A stretch of DNA of 40,344 bases. Source: JAUYIV01 sp040882645. Its GTDB lineage: Bacteria; Actinomycetota; Acidimicrobiia; Spongiisociales; UBA11373. Shown here piece by piece: positions 15,401 to 23,630 of this stretch. The translations under genes and the position numbers were made by a program. The stretch is taken from the NCBI GenBank assembly GCA_040882645.1, contig JBBEAX010000021.1, positions 1-40,344 of the forward strand, given 5' to 3'. The notes beneath the pieces are model-generated. The model searched no databases and was not told where the DNA came from. It worked only from the letters and a program-made list of their open reading frames with translations. Each line of letters opens with the position of its first letter. The first letter of the stretch is position 1.

Positions 15401-15855
15401 CAGTCGGTGCCGGTACAGGCATCGAGCGTCATTTCGGCTTCGAGGATCGAACTACAGGTGTGGCGACCCGCCTCCGGTCCGACCCCGACGATACGCATAC
15501 CGAACCACATTCCGCTCACGGCTCGAGAGTACATCAGGGTCTGTCGGCCGTCGCCCGGGGCGATGTCGCCGACGAGCACTCGCACCGAACGGTCGGTGGC
15601 GTTGCCCACATCCACTCCGGGGACCATCGCCTCGAGGCGCGCCGCGTCGGTGGTGAAACCACCATCGAGGACGGCAATCCCGGCTTGCGCCTTGGCCATG
15701 TGGGTGAGGTCGGCCCTCGCCCGCGCCTCATGGGCCCGGGTCCGGAATCCGAGGATGCTGGGCAACGCGAGCACAACCAGGATGGCGACGATCCCCATCA
15801 CCACCGCCAGCTCGACAAGCGTGAAGCCTCGGTCGGCATCGATTGTGTGTCGCAT
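15397..15855 (-). CDS. Type IV pilin-like protein (pseudopilin)
   Basis: 152 residues with a class III leader: RG|FTLVELAVVMGIVAILVVLALP, with cleavage after Gly10 and Glu at +5, then a typical N-terminal helix. The C-terminal domain is small and carries two cysteines (CSS and ACT, near 134 and 147), which could form the D-region disulfide of pilins. It may be a minor pilin or a second major pilin. It lies between pilA and pilD and overlaps pilD by 4 nt. A G-rich site (GGGGGG) precedes the ATG by about 8 nt. Confidence 0.88.
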   Translation of the reverse strand: MRHTIDADRGFTLVELAVVMGIVAILVVLALPSILGFRTRAHEARARADLTHMAKAQAGIAVLDGGFTTDAARLEAMVPGVDVGNATDRSVRVLVGDIAPGDGRQTLMYSRAVSGMWFGMRIVGVGPEAGRHTCSSILEAEMTLDACTGTDW

Positions 15856-15897
15856 GTCTTGGCCCCCCTCAGGGCGTAGAGGAGGGGGCGGATCGAG

Positions 15898-15907
15898 NNN
15901 NNNNNNN
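15898..15907. other. Assembly gap (10 N)
   Basis: Ten Ns, flanked by GGAGGGGGCGG-type sequence on one side and a run of eight C followed by TCCTCC on the other. The flanks are reverse complements of each other, so the missing stretch is the tip of a G/C-rich hairpin or homopolymer. The real gap length is unknown. Confidence 0.98.
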
Positions 15908-15921
15908 CCCCCCCCTCCTCC

Positions 15922-15942
15922 GAGCGTGCCCGGGGCGCGCTC
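15922..15942 (-). terminator. Hairpin downstream of pilA
   Basis: GAGCGTGCCC-C... inverted repeat with 10-nt arms and one mismatch, located 22 nt past the pilA stop. It is followed by the G/C-rich inverted repeat that surrounds the assembly gap. There is no U-run, so it may stabilise the abundant pilA mRNA or reduce read-through to the pseudopilin and pilD rather than act as a classical terminator. Confidence 0.4.
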
Positions 15943-15964
15943 TTGGTCGTCGTCGACCGTGGGC

Positions 15965-16426
15965 TTAGAAGCCGTCCTGCGTCCAGGTGGCGTCGGCAGC
16001 GGCCGGGCAGCTTGCGCTGAGGTCAGCCGTTGCGTAGTACGTCCCTGCCGTGGCGGACTCCCAGATCGAGAAGGTGTTCCCCGATGCGGAAGTTCTCACG
16101 ATGCAGACGATGTCGCTGCTTGCTTCGTTGAGCTGAATCACCACCCCCAGTGCGGGGTCGGCGTTCAGGTTTGCATTCGGCTCGAATGCCGTGATGTCGG
16201 CGGCGGTCTCGGTGTAGTCACCGGTGTCCAGCCAGAACGCCTTCTCCGAGAGAAGGACGTTGCGGATCTCGCTCTGGGCAGAGCGGTCCTGCGCCGACTT
16301 ACGGAACCCAAGGAACGAGGGAATGGCAATGGCGATGAGAACTGCAATGATCATCACCACAACCATCAGCTCGATGAGCGTGAACCCCTCGTCGCGGTTC
16401 ATGCCACGTCGGATGGTCTTCATCAT
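15965..16426 (-). CDS. pilA: Major type IV pilin
   Basis: Likely the main pilus subunit, 153 residues. The prepilin leader ends EG|FTLIELMVVVMIIAVLIAIAIPSFLGF, with cleavage after Gly14 and Glu at +5, the canonical alpha1-N helix. The globular part has two cysteines (VCIV and ASCP), consistent with a disulfide-bounded D-region. A consensus AGGAGG (16438-16443) lies 11 nt upstream of the first ATG, the strongest ribosome binding site in the window, suggesting high expression. The leader also carries a perfect hairpin. It lies between pilC and pilD within the pilus operon but with longer flanking spacers than its neighbours. Confidence 0.93.
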   Translation of the reverse strand: MMKTIRRGMNRDEGFTLIELMVVVMIIAVLIAIAIPSFLGFRKSAQDRSAQSEIRNVLLSEKAFWLDTGDYTETAADITAFEPNANLNADPALGVVIQLNEASSDIVCIVRTSASGNTFSIWESATAGTYYATADLSASCPAAADATWTQDGF

Positions 16427-16454
16427 TTTGTCGAGAACCTCCTGTATCGGGTCT

Positions 16455-16475
16455 CTTCAGGCCTCTCTGGCCTGA
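16455..16475 (-). promoter_or_regulatory. Hairpin in the pilA leader
   Basis: Perfect 8-bp inverted repeat TTCAGGCC / GGCCTGAA with a 5-nt loop, 11 nt upstream of the pilA ribosome binding site. In the mRNA it would form a stable 5' stem-loop, a known means of protecting abundant transcripts. It could also be a dyad operator. Confidence 0.5.
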
Positions 16476-16514
16476 ATTGGTTATCGGTCCCCACAACCCC
16501 GGTCCTTGATCGGT

Positions 16515-16526
16515 TTTTCGCGAAAA
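16515..16526. promoter_or_regulatory. 12-bp palindrome upstream of pilA
   Basis: Perfect palindrome TTTTCGCGAAAA, AT-flanked and unusual in this GC-rich sequence, about 90 bp upstream of the pilA start. It may be an operator for a dimeric regulator. No convincing -35/-10 pair was found beside it. Confidence 0.3.
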
Positions 16527-16568
16527 CGAGGGTGAAAGGCGACATCCGCCGAGCGGACCGGTCTTGCA

Positions 16569-16650
16569 GAAGGCGGAAGGCGAGTAAGGCGAAAGGCGAA
16601 GGGCGAAACCCGGAAGGCGGAAACAACGGCGAACCCGGACCCGGAAGCTG
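16569..16650. repeat. Heptad tandem repeat, AAAGGCG type
   Basis: Seven-bp units: GAAGGCG, GAAGGCG, then after 9 nt AAAGGCG, AAGGGCG, AAACCCG, GAAGGCG, fading into GGCGAACCCGGACCCGG words. It lies in the 274-bp pilC-pilA spacer, closer to the pilC end. The same GGCGAAA word forms the array at 26325-26449. Confidence 0.65.
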
Positions 16651-16700
16651 GATCTGCATCTGGCCGGAGCCGGGGCAGGAGCCGGAGCCCCGCGCCGGTC

Positions 16701-17927
16701 CTAGTTCTGAATCAGATTCGCGATGTTGAACATCGGCAGGTAGAGGGCGATGAGGATCCCGCCGACCGCCAGGCCCATCACGACGATGAGCAGCGGTTCG
16801 ATCAAGGAGGTGAGGGCGCTCACGGTGTCGTCGACCTCGTTGTCGTAGAAGTCGGCGACTTTCGACAACATGGTGTCGAGTGCCCCGGTCTCCTCACCGA
16901 CCGCGATCATGTGGGTGACCATGGGCGGAAAGATGTCGTGCCGGCTCAGCGGGCCTGCCAGAGACTCGCCCCGCTTCACCGAAGCCTGGACGTCGTGCAC
17001 CGCCTGGCCCACGAGCGCGTTGCCGGCGGTGGAAGCCACGATGTCGAGCGCCTGCAACACCGGGACACCGGTGCGGCTCAGCACCGAGAAGGTTCGGGCG
17101 AACCGGCTGATGGCGACCTTCTGGACCAGCTTCCCGAACACCGGGGCGCGCAGCTTCAGCCGATCCCATGAGACCTGGCCGGTCTCCGATCGCTTCCACC
17201 GACGGAACAAGGTGACCCCGCCCACCATCAATCCCAAGAAGAGCCACCAAAACTTCGTCATGAAGCCGGAGATGTTGATGAGCATCAGGGTGGGCAGGGG
17301 GAGCGTTCCCCCGAGGTCGTCGTACATGCCCTTGAAGATCGGAACCACGAACAGCAGCATTCCGGCGACGATCAGCACGATGAGGGTGAGGACGACCACC
17401 GGATAGGCCATTGCCGACTTCACCTTCGACCGGAGCCGCACCGTCGACTCGAGGGTGTCAGCGAGCCGCACCAGGGTCTCGTCGAGCGCACCGCCCACCT
17501 CCCCGGCCCGGATCATCGAAACGTAGAGATGGTTGAAGGCGTCAGGGTGGTTGGCAAGGGCGGCCGACAGGCTGCTTCCCTGCTCGACCTGCTGGCGCAC
17601 ATCGGTGATCATCCCCCGGAGAAGCGCACCGTCGGTCTGCTCCTCGAGGATGCCCAACGCCCGGGTGAGGGTGAGGCCGGAGTTGACCATCGTCGCCAGC
17701 TGGCGGCTGAAGATGGCGACCTCTTTCGGCTTCACCTTCTTCTTGAAGCCAGGGATCGAGAATTCCTTGTCGAGTGCCGATGAGCGCTTCTCGTCGATGC
17801 GGAGCGGGACGTAACCCTTCTCGCGGAGGGCGCTGGCGACAGCGGCCGACGACGATCCCTCGATGACCCCGGCATGAACCCCACCCGAACGGTCACGTGC
17901 GCGGTACTCGAACGTCGTAGTGCTCAT
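16701..17927 (-). CDS. pilC: Type IV pilus platform protein PilC
   Basis: Polytopic membrane protein on which the PilB and PilT ATPases act to insert or extract pilins. The 408 residues have the N-terminal FEYRARDRSGGVHAGVIEG segment, then two repeats of the T2SS-F domain. The first contains FSRQLATMVNSGLTLTRALGIL, the second FARTFSVLSRTGVPVLQALDIV. Long TM helices occur at about 170-190, 215-240 and near the C-terminus (LLIVVMGLAVGGILIALYLPMF). GGAGG lies upstream of the ATG, and the start overlaps the pilT stop (ATGA). Confidence 0.96.
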   Translation of the reverse strand: MSTTTFEYRARDRSGGVHAGVIEGSSSAAVASALREKGYVPLRIDEKRSSALDKEFSIPGFKKKVKPKEVAIFSRQLATMVNSGLTLTRALGILEEQTDGALLRGMITDVRQQVEQGSSLSAALANHPDAFNHLYVSMIRAGEVGGALDETLVRLADTLESTVRLRSKVKSAMAYPVVVLTLIVLIVAGMLLFVVPIFKGMYDDLGGTLPLPTLMLINISGFMTKFWWLFLGLMVGGVTLFRRWKRSETGQVSWDRLKLRAPVFGKLVQKVAISRFARTFSVLSRTGVPVLQALDIVASTAGNALVGQAVHDVQASVKRGESLAGPLSRHDIFPPMVTHMIAVGEETGALDTMLSKVADFYDNEVDDTVSALTSLIEPLLIVVMGLAVGGILIALYLPMFNIANLIQN

Positions 17928-19531
17928 CGCTGGGTCCCTCCAAGCAGGTTCATGAACTCATCGACGTTCTGGGCTCTTTCCGTAGCGACTTTCAGGTCGA
18001 CCTTGCCGGCCTTGACGAGTGCGGCAAGCGCCCGGTCCATGGTCTGCATCCCATGCCTGCCCCCCGCCTGCATGGCGCTGCGGATCTGATGGACCTTGCC
18101 CTCGCGGATCATGTTGCGGATCGCCGGGATCGCCACCAGAACCTCCACGGCGGCCACCCGGCCCTTGCCATCGACCGTGGGAAGGAGCTGTTGCGTCACC
18201 ACGCCGGCGAGAGACTCGGCGAGCTGCACCCGGACCTGCTGCTGCTGATGCGGGGGAAACACGTCGATCACCCGGTCGATCGAACCGGGCGCATCCTGGG
18301 TGTGCAGGGTGGCAAAGACGAGGTGCCCCGTCTCGGCAGCGGTGAGCGCGGTGCTCATGGTCTCCAGGTCGCGCAGCTCCCCCACAAGGATGACATCGGG
18401 GTCCTGGCGAAGTACATGCCGAAGCGCCGAGGCAAAACTCGGGGTGTCGGCGCCGACCTCGCGCTGGTTCACGATCGCCATCTTGTGGCGATGCATGAAT
18501 TCGATCGGGTCCTCGACCGTCATGACGTGAACCGCCCGACGGGTGTTGATGTCGTCGATGAGCGCGGCGAGGGTCGTGGACTTTCCCGACCCCGTCGCCC
18601 CGGTGACCAACACCAAACCCCGGGGGATATCGGTGAACTCGCTGACGACCGGGGGCATCCCCAGCTTCTCGAGGGAGACGATCTCATTGGGGATTGCCCG
18701 CATCACCGCCCCGAGCGAACCCCGCTGGAAGAACGCACTCACCCGGAACCGTCCCCGGCCGGGGACCGGATGGGAAGCGTCGAGTTCGAGTTTGTTCTCT
18801 AGCTCTTCGCGCTGCCGGGCCGTGAGGATTCCGTAGACGAGAGTACGCAACGGACCCGGCTTGAGGATCCCGAATCCGTCGATCTGATGCAGCTCGCCGT
18901 TCACCCGCATCTGTGGGGGCGAGCCTGCCGCCAGGTGGAGGTCCGAACCCCCGTGGTCGATCAGAACCTCCAGCAGATCATTGATGTGAAAACCCGTCGT
19001 CTCGGACTGGAGCACCTCTTGGGGCTCCGCCAACCCAGCCAGCAATCGGCCACTGCCCGGCATCGCCACCGGCTCCTTGCCGGGGCCGCCAGCCATGTAC
19101 AACCGCCTCACCGCCTGGTCGAGGGCATCACGCGGGCCGAGGGCGAACACCACGTCCGCCGTCGCCCCTCGCCGCACCCGATCGCGTGCCCCCTGGTCGA
19201 GCGGATCAGGGACTGCCACTACGACCTGGCCCTCATGCACCCGAATCGGCAGGGCGGTCTCGGACACCGCCACCCGCCCTTCCAGCAGGCCGGTGGCCTC
19301 AGGGTCGGCAACGAATCCGAAGGTGGGGTCGACGAACTCGACTCCGATATGGCTGGCGACGACCGCGAGGGCGTCGGCGCGCCGGACCGTGCCGTTCTCG
19401 ATGACGGTGCGAAGCACCTTGGACCCGTCGCCTTCGGCGGCGCGGGAAGCCGAGGCCAGGTCTTCGGCGGAGAGCAAGCGCTCGTCCACCAGCCGCTGGG
19501 CAACAGAGAGCAACATCTTGTCGGGAGGCAT
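17924..19531 (-). CDS. pilT: PilT retraction ATPase with N-terminal MshEN-like domain
   Basis: Hexameric ATPase that depolymerises the pilus, driving twitching and DNA uptake. Unusually long at 535 residues (PilT is normally 340-380). The C-terminal 180-535 is canonical PilT: GGSDLHLAAGSPPQMRVNGEL, Walker A GATGSGKST (311-319), Walker B DVILVGELRD (379-388), His box HLVFATLHT (403-411) and the PilT-specific AIRNMIREGKVHQI (470-483). The N-terminal 10-150 resembles the MshEN/T2SSE-N domain of PilB/GspE (LVDERLLSAEDLASA, HIGVEFVDPTFGFV, GQVVVAVPDPLD), which in some homologues binds c-di-GMP. Its ATG overlaps the pilB stop by 1 nt. Confidence 0.95.
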   Translation of the reverse strand: MPPDKMLLSVAQRLVDERLLSAEDLASASRAAEGDGSKVLRTVIENGTVRRADALAVVASHIGVEFVDPTFGFVADPEATGLLEGRVAVSETALPIRVHEGQVVVAVPDPLDQGARDRVRRGATADVVFALGPRDALDQAVRRLYMAGGPGKEPVAMPGSGRLLAGLAEPQEVLQSETTGFHINDLLEVLIDHGGSDLHLAAGSPPQMRVNGELHQIDGFGILKPGPLRTLVYGILTARQREELENKLELDASHPVPGRGRFRVSAFFQRGSLGAVMRAIPNEIVSLEKLGMPPVVSEFTDIPRGLVLVTGATGSGKSTTLAALIDDINTRRAVHVMTVEDPIEFMHRHKMAIVNQREVGADTPSFASALRHVLRQDPDVILVGELRDLETMSTALTAAETGHLVFATLHTQDAPGSIDRVIDVFPPHQQQQVRVQLAESLAGVVTQQLLPTVDGKGRVAAVEVLVAIPAIRNMIREGKVHQIRSAMQAGGRHGMQTMDRALAALVKAGKVDLKVATERAQNVDEFMNLLGGTQR

Positions 19532-21219
19532 CAGACCACCACCCTCAGAACCTCTTCGAGGGTGGTCATGCCGAGCTTGACCTTCTCCATGCCGTCCTGG
19601 CGGAGGGTCAACATCCCCTGCTCCACGGCTACGGCCTTGATCTCATCGGATGGGCGGCGCTCGACGGCCATCCGCTGGAGCTCTTCGGACATCAGGAGCA
19701 CTTCGACGATGGCCACCCGACCGCGATATCCGGTGTCCGCGCAGGCCTTGCAGCCGACCGCCTCGTAGATGGTGACCGGGCCGGCCTCAGGGTCGAGGCC
19801 CATCTGCTTGATCAGCTCCGGGCCAGCCGGCTTGGTCGCCTTGCACCGGTCGCACAGTCGGCGGGCGAGCCGCTGGGCGAGAATCGAGTCGATCGCGGAA
19901 GCGACCAAGTAGGGCTCTACCCCCATATCGACCAGACGGTTGACGCTGGAGGCAGAGTCATTCGTATGGAGGGTCGTGAGCACGAGGTGCCCGGTGAGGG
20001 CGGCCTCGACCGCGATCTTGGCGGTCTCGGCGTCACGGACCTCACCCACGAGAACCACGTCAGGGTCGGACCGCAGGATCGACTTGAGCACGGTCGAGAA
20101 TTGCAGGCCTGCCTTGCGGTTCACCTGCACCTGGACCACCCCGGGCAGCCGGTACTCGACCGGGTCTTCGACCGTGATGATGTGCCGGGAGGGGACGTTG
20201 AGGATGTTCAACGCGGAATAGAGGGTCGTGGTCTTGCCCGATCCGGTGGGGCCGGTCACGAGAATCGCTCCGTACGGCTTCGTGTATGAAGTCTCGAACC
20301 GTGCCATCGAATGCGGAAGGAAGCCCAGTGCTTTGAGGTCCAGCACCGCGTCCTCCTTGTCGAGGATTCGCATGACGACCTTCTCCCCATAGATGGTGGG
20401 AAGGGTGGCAACCCGCAGGTCGATGGGGCGTCCCGACACCCGGATGCTCACCCGGCCGTCCTGCGGGACGCGGCGCTCGGCGATGTCGAGATCCGCCATG
20501 ATCTTGAGACGGCTCACGACCGCACCGGAGACCGACCGGGGCGTGCTCATGACCTCGTGCAGCACGCCGTCGATGCGAAAGCGCACCCGCAAGTCCTTCT
20601 CTCCCGGTTCGATGTGGAGGTCGGAGGCACGCTCGTTGACGGCGCGGCTGATGAGAGTGTTGACCAATTTGACGATCGGCGCCTCTTCGACCGCCGCCTC
20701 GATGCTGCTGAGGTCGTCCTCCGCCACCTCGTCACCCGCCAGGTCGGCAAGATCGGCCACCGAGTCGTCATACCGGCCTGCACGCCGGATGGCGTCGTCG
20801 ATCTCGCTCCGCGTGGCGATCTTGGGAATGATCCGCAACGCGGTGATCGCCCGAATGTCATCGACCACGAGCACGTTCCCGGGATCAGCCATGGCCACGA
20901 CGAGGGCATCGTCTTCGAACTTGATCGGAATCGCTGCATAGCGCCGAGCCAGTGACTCCGGAATGAGGGCGGCGGCGGCAGGGTCGATCGTGACGTCGTT
21001 GAGGCTCACGAACTCGACGCCCATGTGGCTGGCGATCATCTTCGCCAGATCGACTTCGCCCACGATTCCCTCGGAGACCAGAACCCGGGTCAGGGAGTCG
21101 CCGGTCTCTGCCTGGAGTGAACGGGCGCGGGCCATGTCGGCATCCGTCACCAGCCCGGTGTCAACGAGTACTGATCCAATCGTTTCGCGCTCAGCCAATT
21201 CGGTGGCTCCTCGGTCCAT
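19531..21219 (-). CDS. pilB: Type IV pilus assembly ATPase PilB
   Basis: Hexameric ATPase that powers pilus extension, 562 residues. An N-terminal MshEN domain (10-150) precedes the PilB-type N2 region (ASDLHIEPGEKDLRVRFRIDG from 198) and the ATPase core: Walker A GPTGSGKTT (323-331), Walker B DVVLVGEVRD (387-396) and HLVLTTLHT (411-419). The zinc motif is formed by CDRC (456-459) and CKAC (490-493). The start is uncertain: ATG 21219 lacks a ribosome binding site, whereas TTG 21198 follows GAGGAG by 8 nt and would give 555 residues. First gene of the pilus operon. The 126 bp upstream (21220-21345) hold no clear promoter that I could identify. Confidence 0.96.
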   Translation of the reverse strand: MDRGATELAERETIGSVLVDTGLVTDADMARARSLQAETGDSLTRVLVSEGIVGEVDLAKMIASHMGVEFVSLNDVTIDPAAAALIPESLARRYAAIPIKFEDDALVVAMADPGNVLVVDDIRAITALRIIPKIATRSEIDDAIRRAGRYDDSVADLADLAGDEVAEDDLSSIEAAVEEAPIVKLVNTLISRAVNERASDLHIEPGEKDLRVRFRIDGVLHEVMSTPRSVSGAVVSRLKIMADLDIAERRVPQDGRVSIRVSGRPIDLRVATLPTIYGEKVVMRILDKEDAVLDLKALGFLPHSMARFETSYTKPYGAILVTGPTGSGKTTTLYSALNILNVPSRHIITVEDPVEYRLPGVVQVQVNRKAGLQFSTVLKSILRSDPDVVLVGEVRDAETAKIAVEAALTGHLVLTTLHTNDSASSVNRLVDMGVEPYLVASAIDSILAQRLARRLCDRCKATKPAGPELIKQMGLDPEAGPVTIYEAVGCKACADTGYRGRVAIVEVLLMSEELQRMAVERRPSDEIKAVAVEQGMLTLRQDGMEKVKLGMTTLEEVLRVVV

Positions 21220-21345
21220 TCGCGGCAGGCATACACAGGGTTTGTCGGCACGACCTACCGTGGCCTTGAGAGGAGAGGTCGGGTGCGCTCGGCCTCGCCG
21301 AGGTATCGAGTGGCCGTCGGCGCCGGGCCATGCCGGCGACCACGG

Positions 21346-22125
21346 TCAGGCTGGTCGCGCCGCCCGCATCATCGCCTCGAAAGGTGCAGCCACGCCGGTC
21401 CAGATGGTGAACGCGGCCGCCGCTTGGGCCACCAGCAGATCGATCCCGTCGACGACCGGCAGGCTGCGTCGAAGCGCCTCCGCCACCGCCGGGGTCGGCT
21501 CGACCCCGTAGGCCAGGTCGAGCAGGCATCGGGCGCCGTCGACCACTTCCGGCGGAAGGGTTTCGCCGGCCATCCCCAGGGGGGTGGCGTTGATGACGAT
21601 GGCACCCTCGACCGGATCCCCCCAGGCCACAGTGTCGAGGCCGAAGCGGACCGCCATGGCCTCTGCCGCAGCCGGGCGTCTCGCAGAGACAATCGTGTCC
21701 CGGCCCGCCGCCGCCACTGCGGCTGCCTTCGCCGCTCCCCCGGCGCCGAGGATCAGAACGGTGCCCACCGACGAGGCGAGTGCCCACCTCAGCGCGACCA
21801 CGTCGGTGTTGCGCCCCATCAGTCGGTCATGGACTGGCACGATGGTGTTCACCGCCCCAGCGCGACGGGCGTCTTCATCGAGTTCGTCGACCAATCCTGC
21901 GGTGATCGACTTGTAAGGCATGGTTATGTTCGCCCCGTCGATCGCTCCGGACCGAATCTCGCCGATCGCCGCCCCGAGGCCGGCAAGGTCGACCCGACGG
22001 GCCTGGTAATGGCCGTCGATACCGGCGGTTTCGAAGGCTGCTTGGTGAATCGCCGGAGATCGCGACCCGCCGACCGGGTCGCCGAGAAGCACGAATCGCC
22101 GCGAGCCGTTCGCGGCCTCGCTCAC
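21346..22125 (-). CDS. aroE: Shikimate dehydrogenase
   Basis: NADPH-dependent reduction of 3-dehydroshikimate to shikimate. The 259 residues show the substrate-binding GGSRSPAIHQ, catalytic-lysine motif NITMPYKS, nucleotide-binding GAGGAAKAA and the NATPLGM segment. GTG start overlapping the mltG stop by 4 nt. In many actinobacteria aroE is followed by aroC; here the 10-kb pilus operon separates them. Confidence 0.95.
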   Translation of the reverse strand: MSEAANGSRRFVLLGDPVGGSRSPAIHQAAFETAGIDGHYQARRVDLAGLGAAIGEIRSGAIDGANITMPYKSITAGLVDELDEDARRAGAVNTIVPVHDRLMGRNTDVVALRWALASSVGTVLILGAGGAAKAAAVAAAGRDTIVSARRPAAAEAMAVRFGLDTVAWGDPVEGAIVINATPLGMAGETLPPEVVDGARCLLDLAYGVEPTPAVAEALRRSLPVVDGIDLLVAQAAAAFTIWTGVAAPFEAMMRAARPA

Positions 22126-23225
22126 GGGCTCAGGTACTCCTCCTGGAGTTCGAGGAACTCCTCGAACGTCTCAGCGAAATGGGCTCGCCCGTCCTCATCG
22201 GCGAGGAAGTAGATGTACGGGGTCTCATCGGGCGCTGCGGCGGCTTCCAGCGACGCCATACGAACGGTCGAGATGGGCGTAGGCGGCAAACCGGTGATCC
22301 TGTATGTGTTGTATGGCGAATCGACCTCGAGATCCTCGAGCGTCAGCCCGCCGTCAGGCAGGCCGCCGAGTGCATAGATGACTGTCACGTCGAGCTGGAG
22401 CTGCATGTCGGCCGCGAGCCGATTGAAGATCACGCTGGCTATCACCGGGCGATCCTCGTCGAAGAGCGCCTCCTTCTCGATGAGCGAGGCGATCACGATC
22501 CCCTCGTAGGGGGTGAACCCCAGCGCATCGAGGTAGGTCCAGTCCACAGAGCCCACCCGCTCACTCATCGTCGTCACCATCCGGCCGAGGATCTCCTCGG
22601 CAGTGGCATCGACCTCGAACTCGTAGGTGTCGGGGAACAGCAGCCCCTCCCAATCCTGGAGATTCTCCGCTTCGCCCAGCATGAGAGCCGACACGATCGT
22701 CCCGTCGAGCAGCGGGCGCGAGAGGTCGGCAAACGGGATGTCCGTCTGGCGAGCGATCGAGTCGAGAGTCTGCGAGATCGTCAGGCCTTCGATGACGGTG
22801 AGCCGGTAGACCTCTCTGACGGGTCCCTCGATGAGCAAGGCCAGCACGGCTTCCGGAGACATCCCGGTCTCGAGCTCATAGCGGCCGGCGACCAATCGGT
22901 CGCTGGCGCGGGCGTCACTCACCGCCCGGTCGAACGCCGAGGCCGAGACCACCACGCCTGCCTCCGCCAACTGGCGGGCGATCTCCGAGGCGGGCGCACC
23001 GGGAGTGATCTCCACCGTCACCGGTACGCCAGGCACCACGGTCGTGGACTCGGGTCCGGCGATCACGTCGTTCACCGCTGACGCCAGCCACCTCACGCCG
23101 AGGAAGGCAACCGCGAACAGCACCAGGACGAACCCGAGGACGCCGAGCCCCCGGAGAAACGTATTGGGACCGCGCGGCCCGGTGGGCGACGATCCCGGCT
23201 CGTAGGGCTCTAGCTCGAAGCTCAT
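22122..23225 (-). CDS. mltG: Endolytic murein transglycosylase MltG (YceG)
   Basis: Membrane-anchored lytic transglycosylase that cuts nascent glycan strands. The 367 residues comprise a short cytoplasmic tail, a TM helix (about 26-46), a LysM-like region (VTVEITPGAPASEIARQLAEAGVV) and the YceG catalytic domain with LLFPDTYEF and IASLIEKEA, in which Glu250 aligns with the E. coli catalytic Glu. The substrate-binding PSPYNTYRITGLPPTPI type segment appears as SPYNTYRITGLPPTPIS. ATGA overlap with ruvX. Part of alaS-ruvX-mltG-aroE, a conserved actinobacterial order. Confidence 0.95.
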   Translation of the reverse strand: MSFELEPYEPGSSPTGPRGPNTFLRGLGVLGFVLVLFAVAFLGVRWLASAVNDVIAGPESTTVVPGVPVTVEITPGAPASEIARQLAEAGVVVSASAFDRAVSDARASDRLVAGRYELETGMSPEAVLALLIEGPVREVYRLTVIEGLTISQTLDSIARQTDIPFADLSRPLLDGTIVSALMLGEAENLQDWEGLLFPDTYEFEVDATAEEILGRMVTTMSERVGSVDWTYLDALGFTPYEGIVIASLIEKEALFDEDRPVIASVIFNRLAADMQLQLDVTVIYALGGLPDGGLTLEDLEVDSPYNTYRITGLPPTPISTVRMASLEAAAAPDETPYIYFLADEDGRAHFAETFEEFLELQEEYLSP

Positions 23226-23629
23226 TCTCTCTCCAGGTAGCCCTGCAGCAGCACGGCGGCCGCGGCTCCGTCGCGCACCTGCTTCCGCCGCTTGCGTCGG
23301 GTGCCGGTCTCGATCAGCGATCGCTCGGCGATCGCAGTGGTGAAACGCTCGTCGATCAACTCGACCGGCACACCGGTTCCTTCCTCGACCTCCGCTGCAA
23401 ATTCCCGGGCCGCGACGGCTGCGGCCCCCTCGATGCCGCTCAGACCGGTGGGCAGCCCCACGAGGATACGATCCACCGCGAGTTCCGCGACGAGGTCGGC
23501 GATCTGCTGAAGGACAGCTGGGTCGTCTGCAACGAGAAAGCCCCGGGGATGCGCCACGATGCCCGCTGCATCGGTGACCGCAATCCCGATCCGCACCGTT
23601 CCAGGGTCCAGGGCAAGAATTCGGCCCAC
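23222..23629 (-). CDS. ruvX: Putative pre-16S rRNA nuclease / Holliday junction resolvase-like YqgF
   Basis: RNase H-fold nuclease of the YqgF family, implicated in 16S rRNA 5'-end processing. The 135 residues contain the first acidic motif LALDPGTVRIGIA, VGLPTGLSG, the second motif ELIDERFTT and the C-terminal VRDGAAAAVLLQGYL. The frame is open to 23746, but those codons lie inside alaS and lack family similarity. GTG 23629, one base after the alaS stop, gives the standard N-terminus. Confidence 0.93.
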   Translation of the reverse strand: MGRILALDPGTVRIGIAVTDAAGIVAHPRGFLVADDPAVLQQIADLVAELAVDRILVGLPTGLSGIEGAAAVAAREFAAEVEEGTGVPVELIDERFTTAIAERSLIETGTRRKRRKQVRDGAAAAVLLQGYLERE

Positions 23630-23630
23630 T

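Noticed and set aside
14464..16568. c-di-GMP riboswitch upstream of pilM or pilA
   Set aside because: Reading the leaders by eye I found local hairpins but not the conserved GEMM core. A covariance-model search would be decisive.
15050..16729. Plus-strand open frame running through the N gap
   Set aside because: The frame survives only because Ns are read as unknown residues. It is antisense to pilD, the pseudopilin and pilA.
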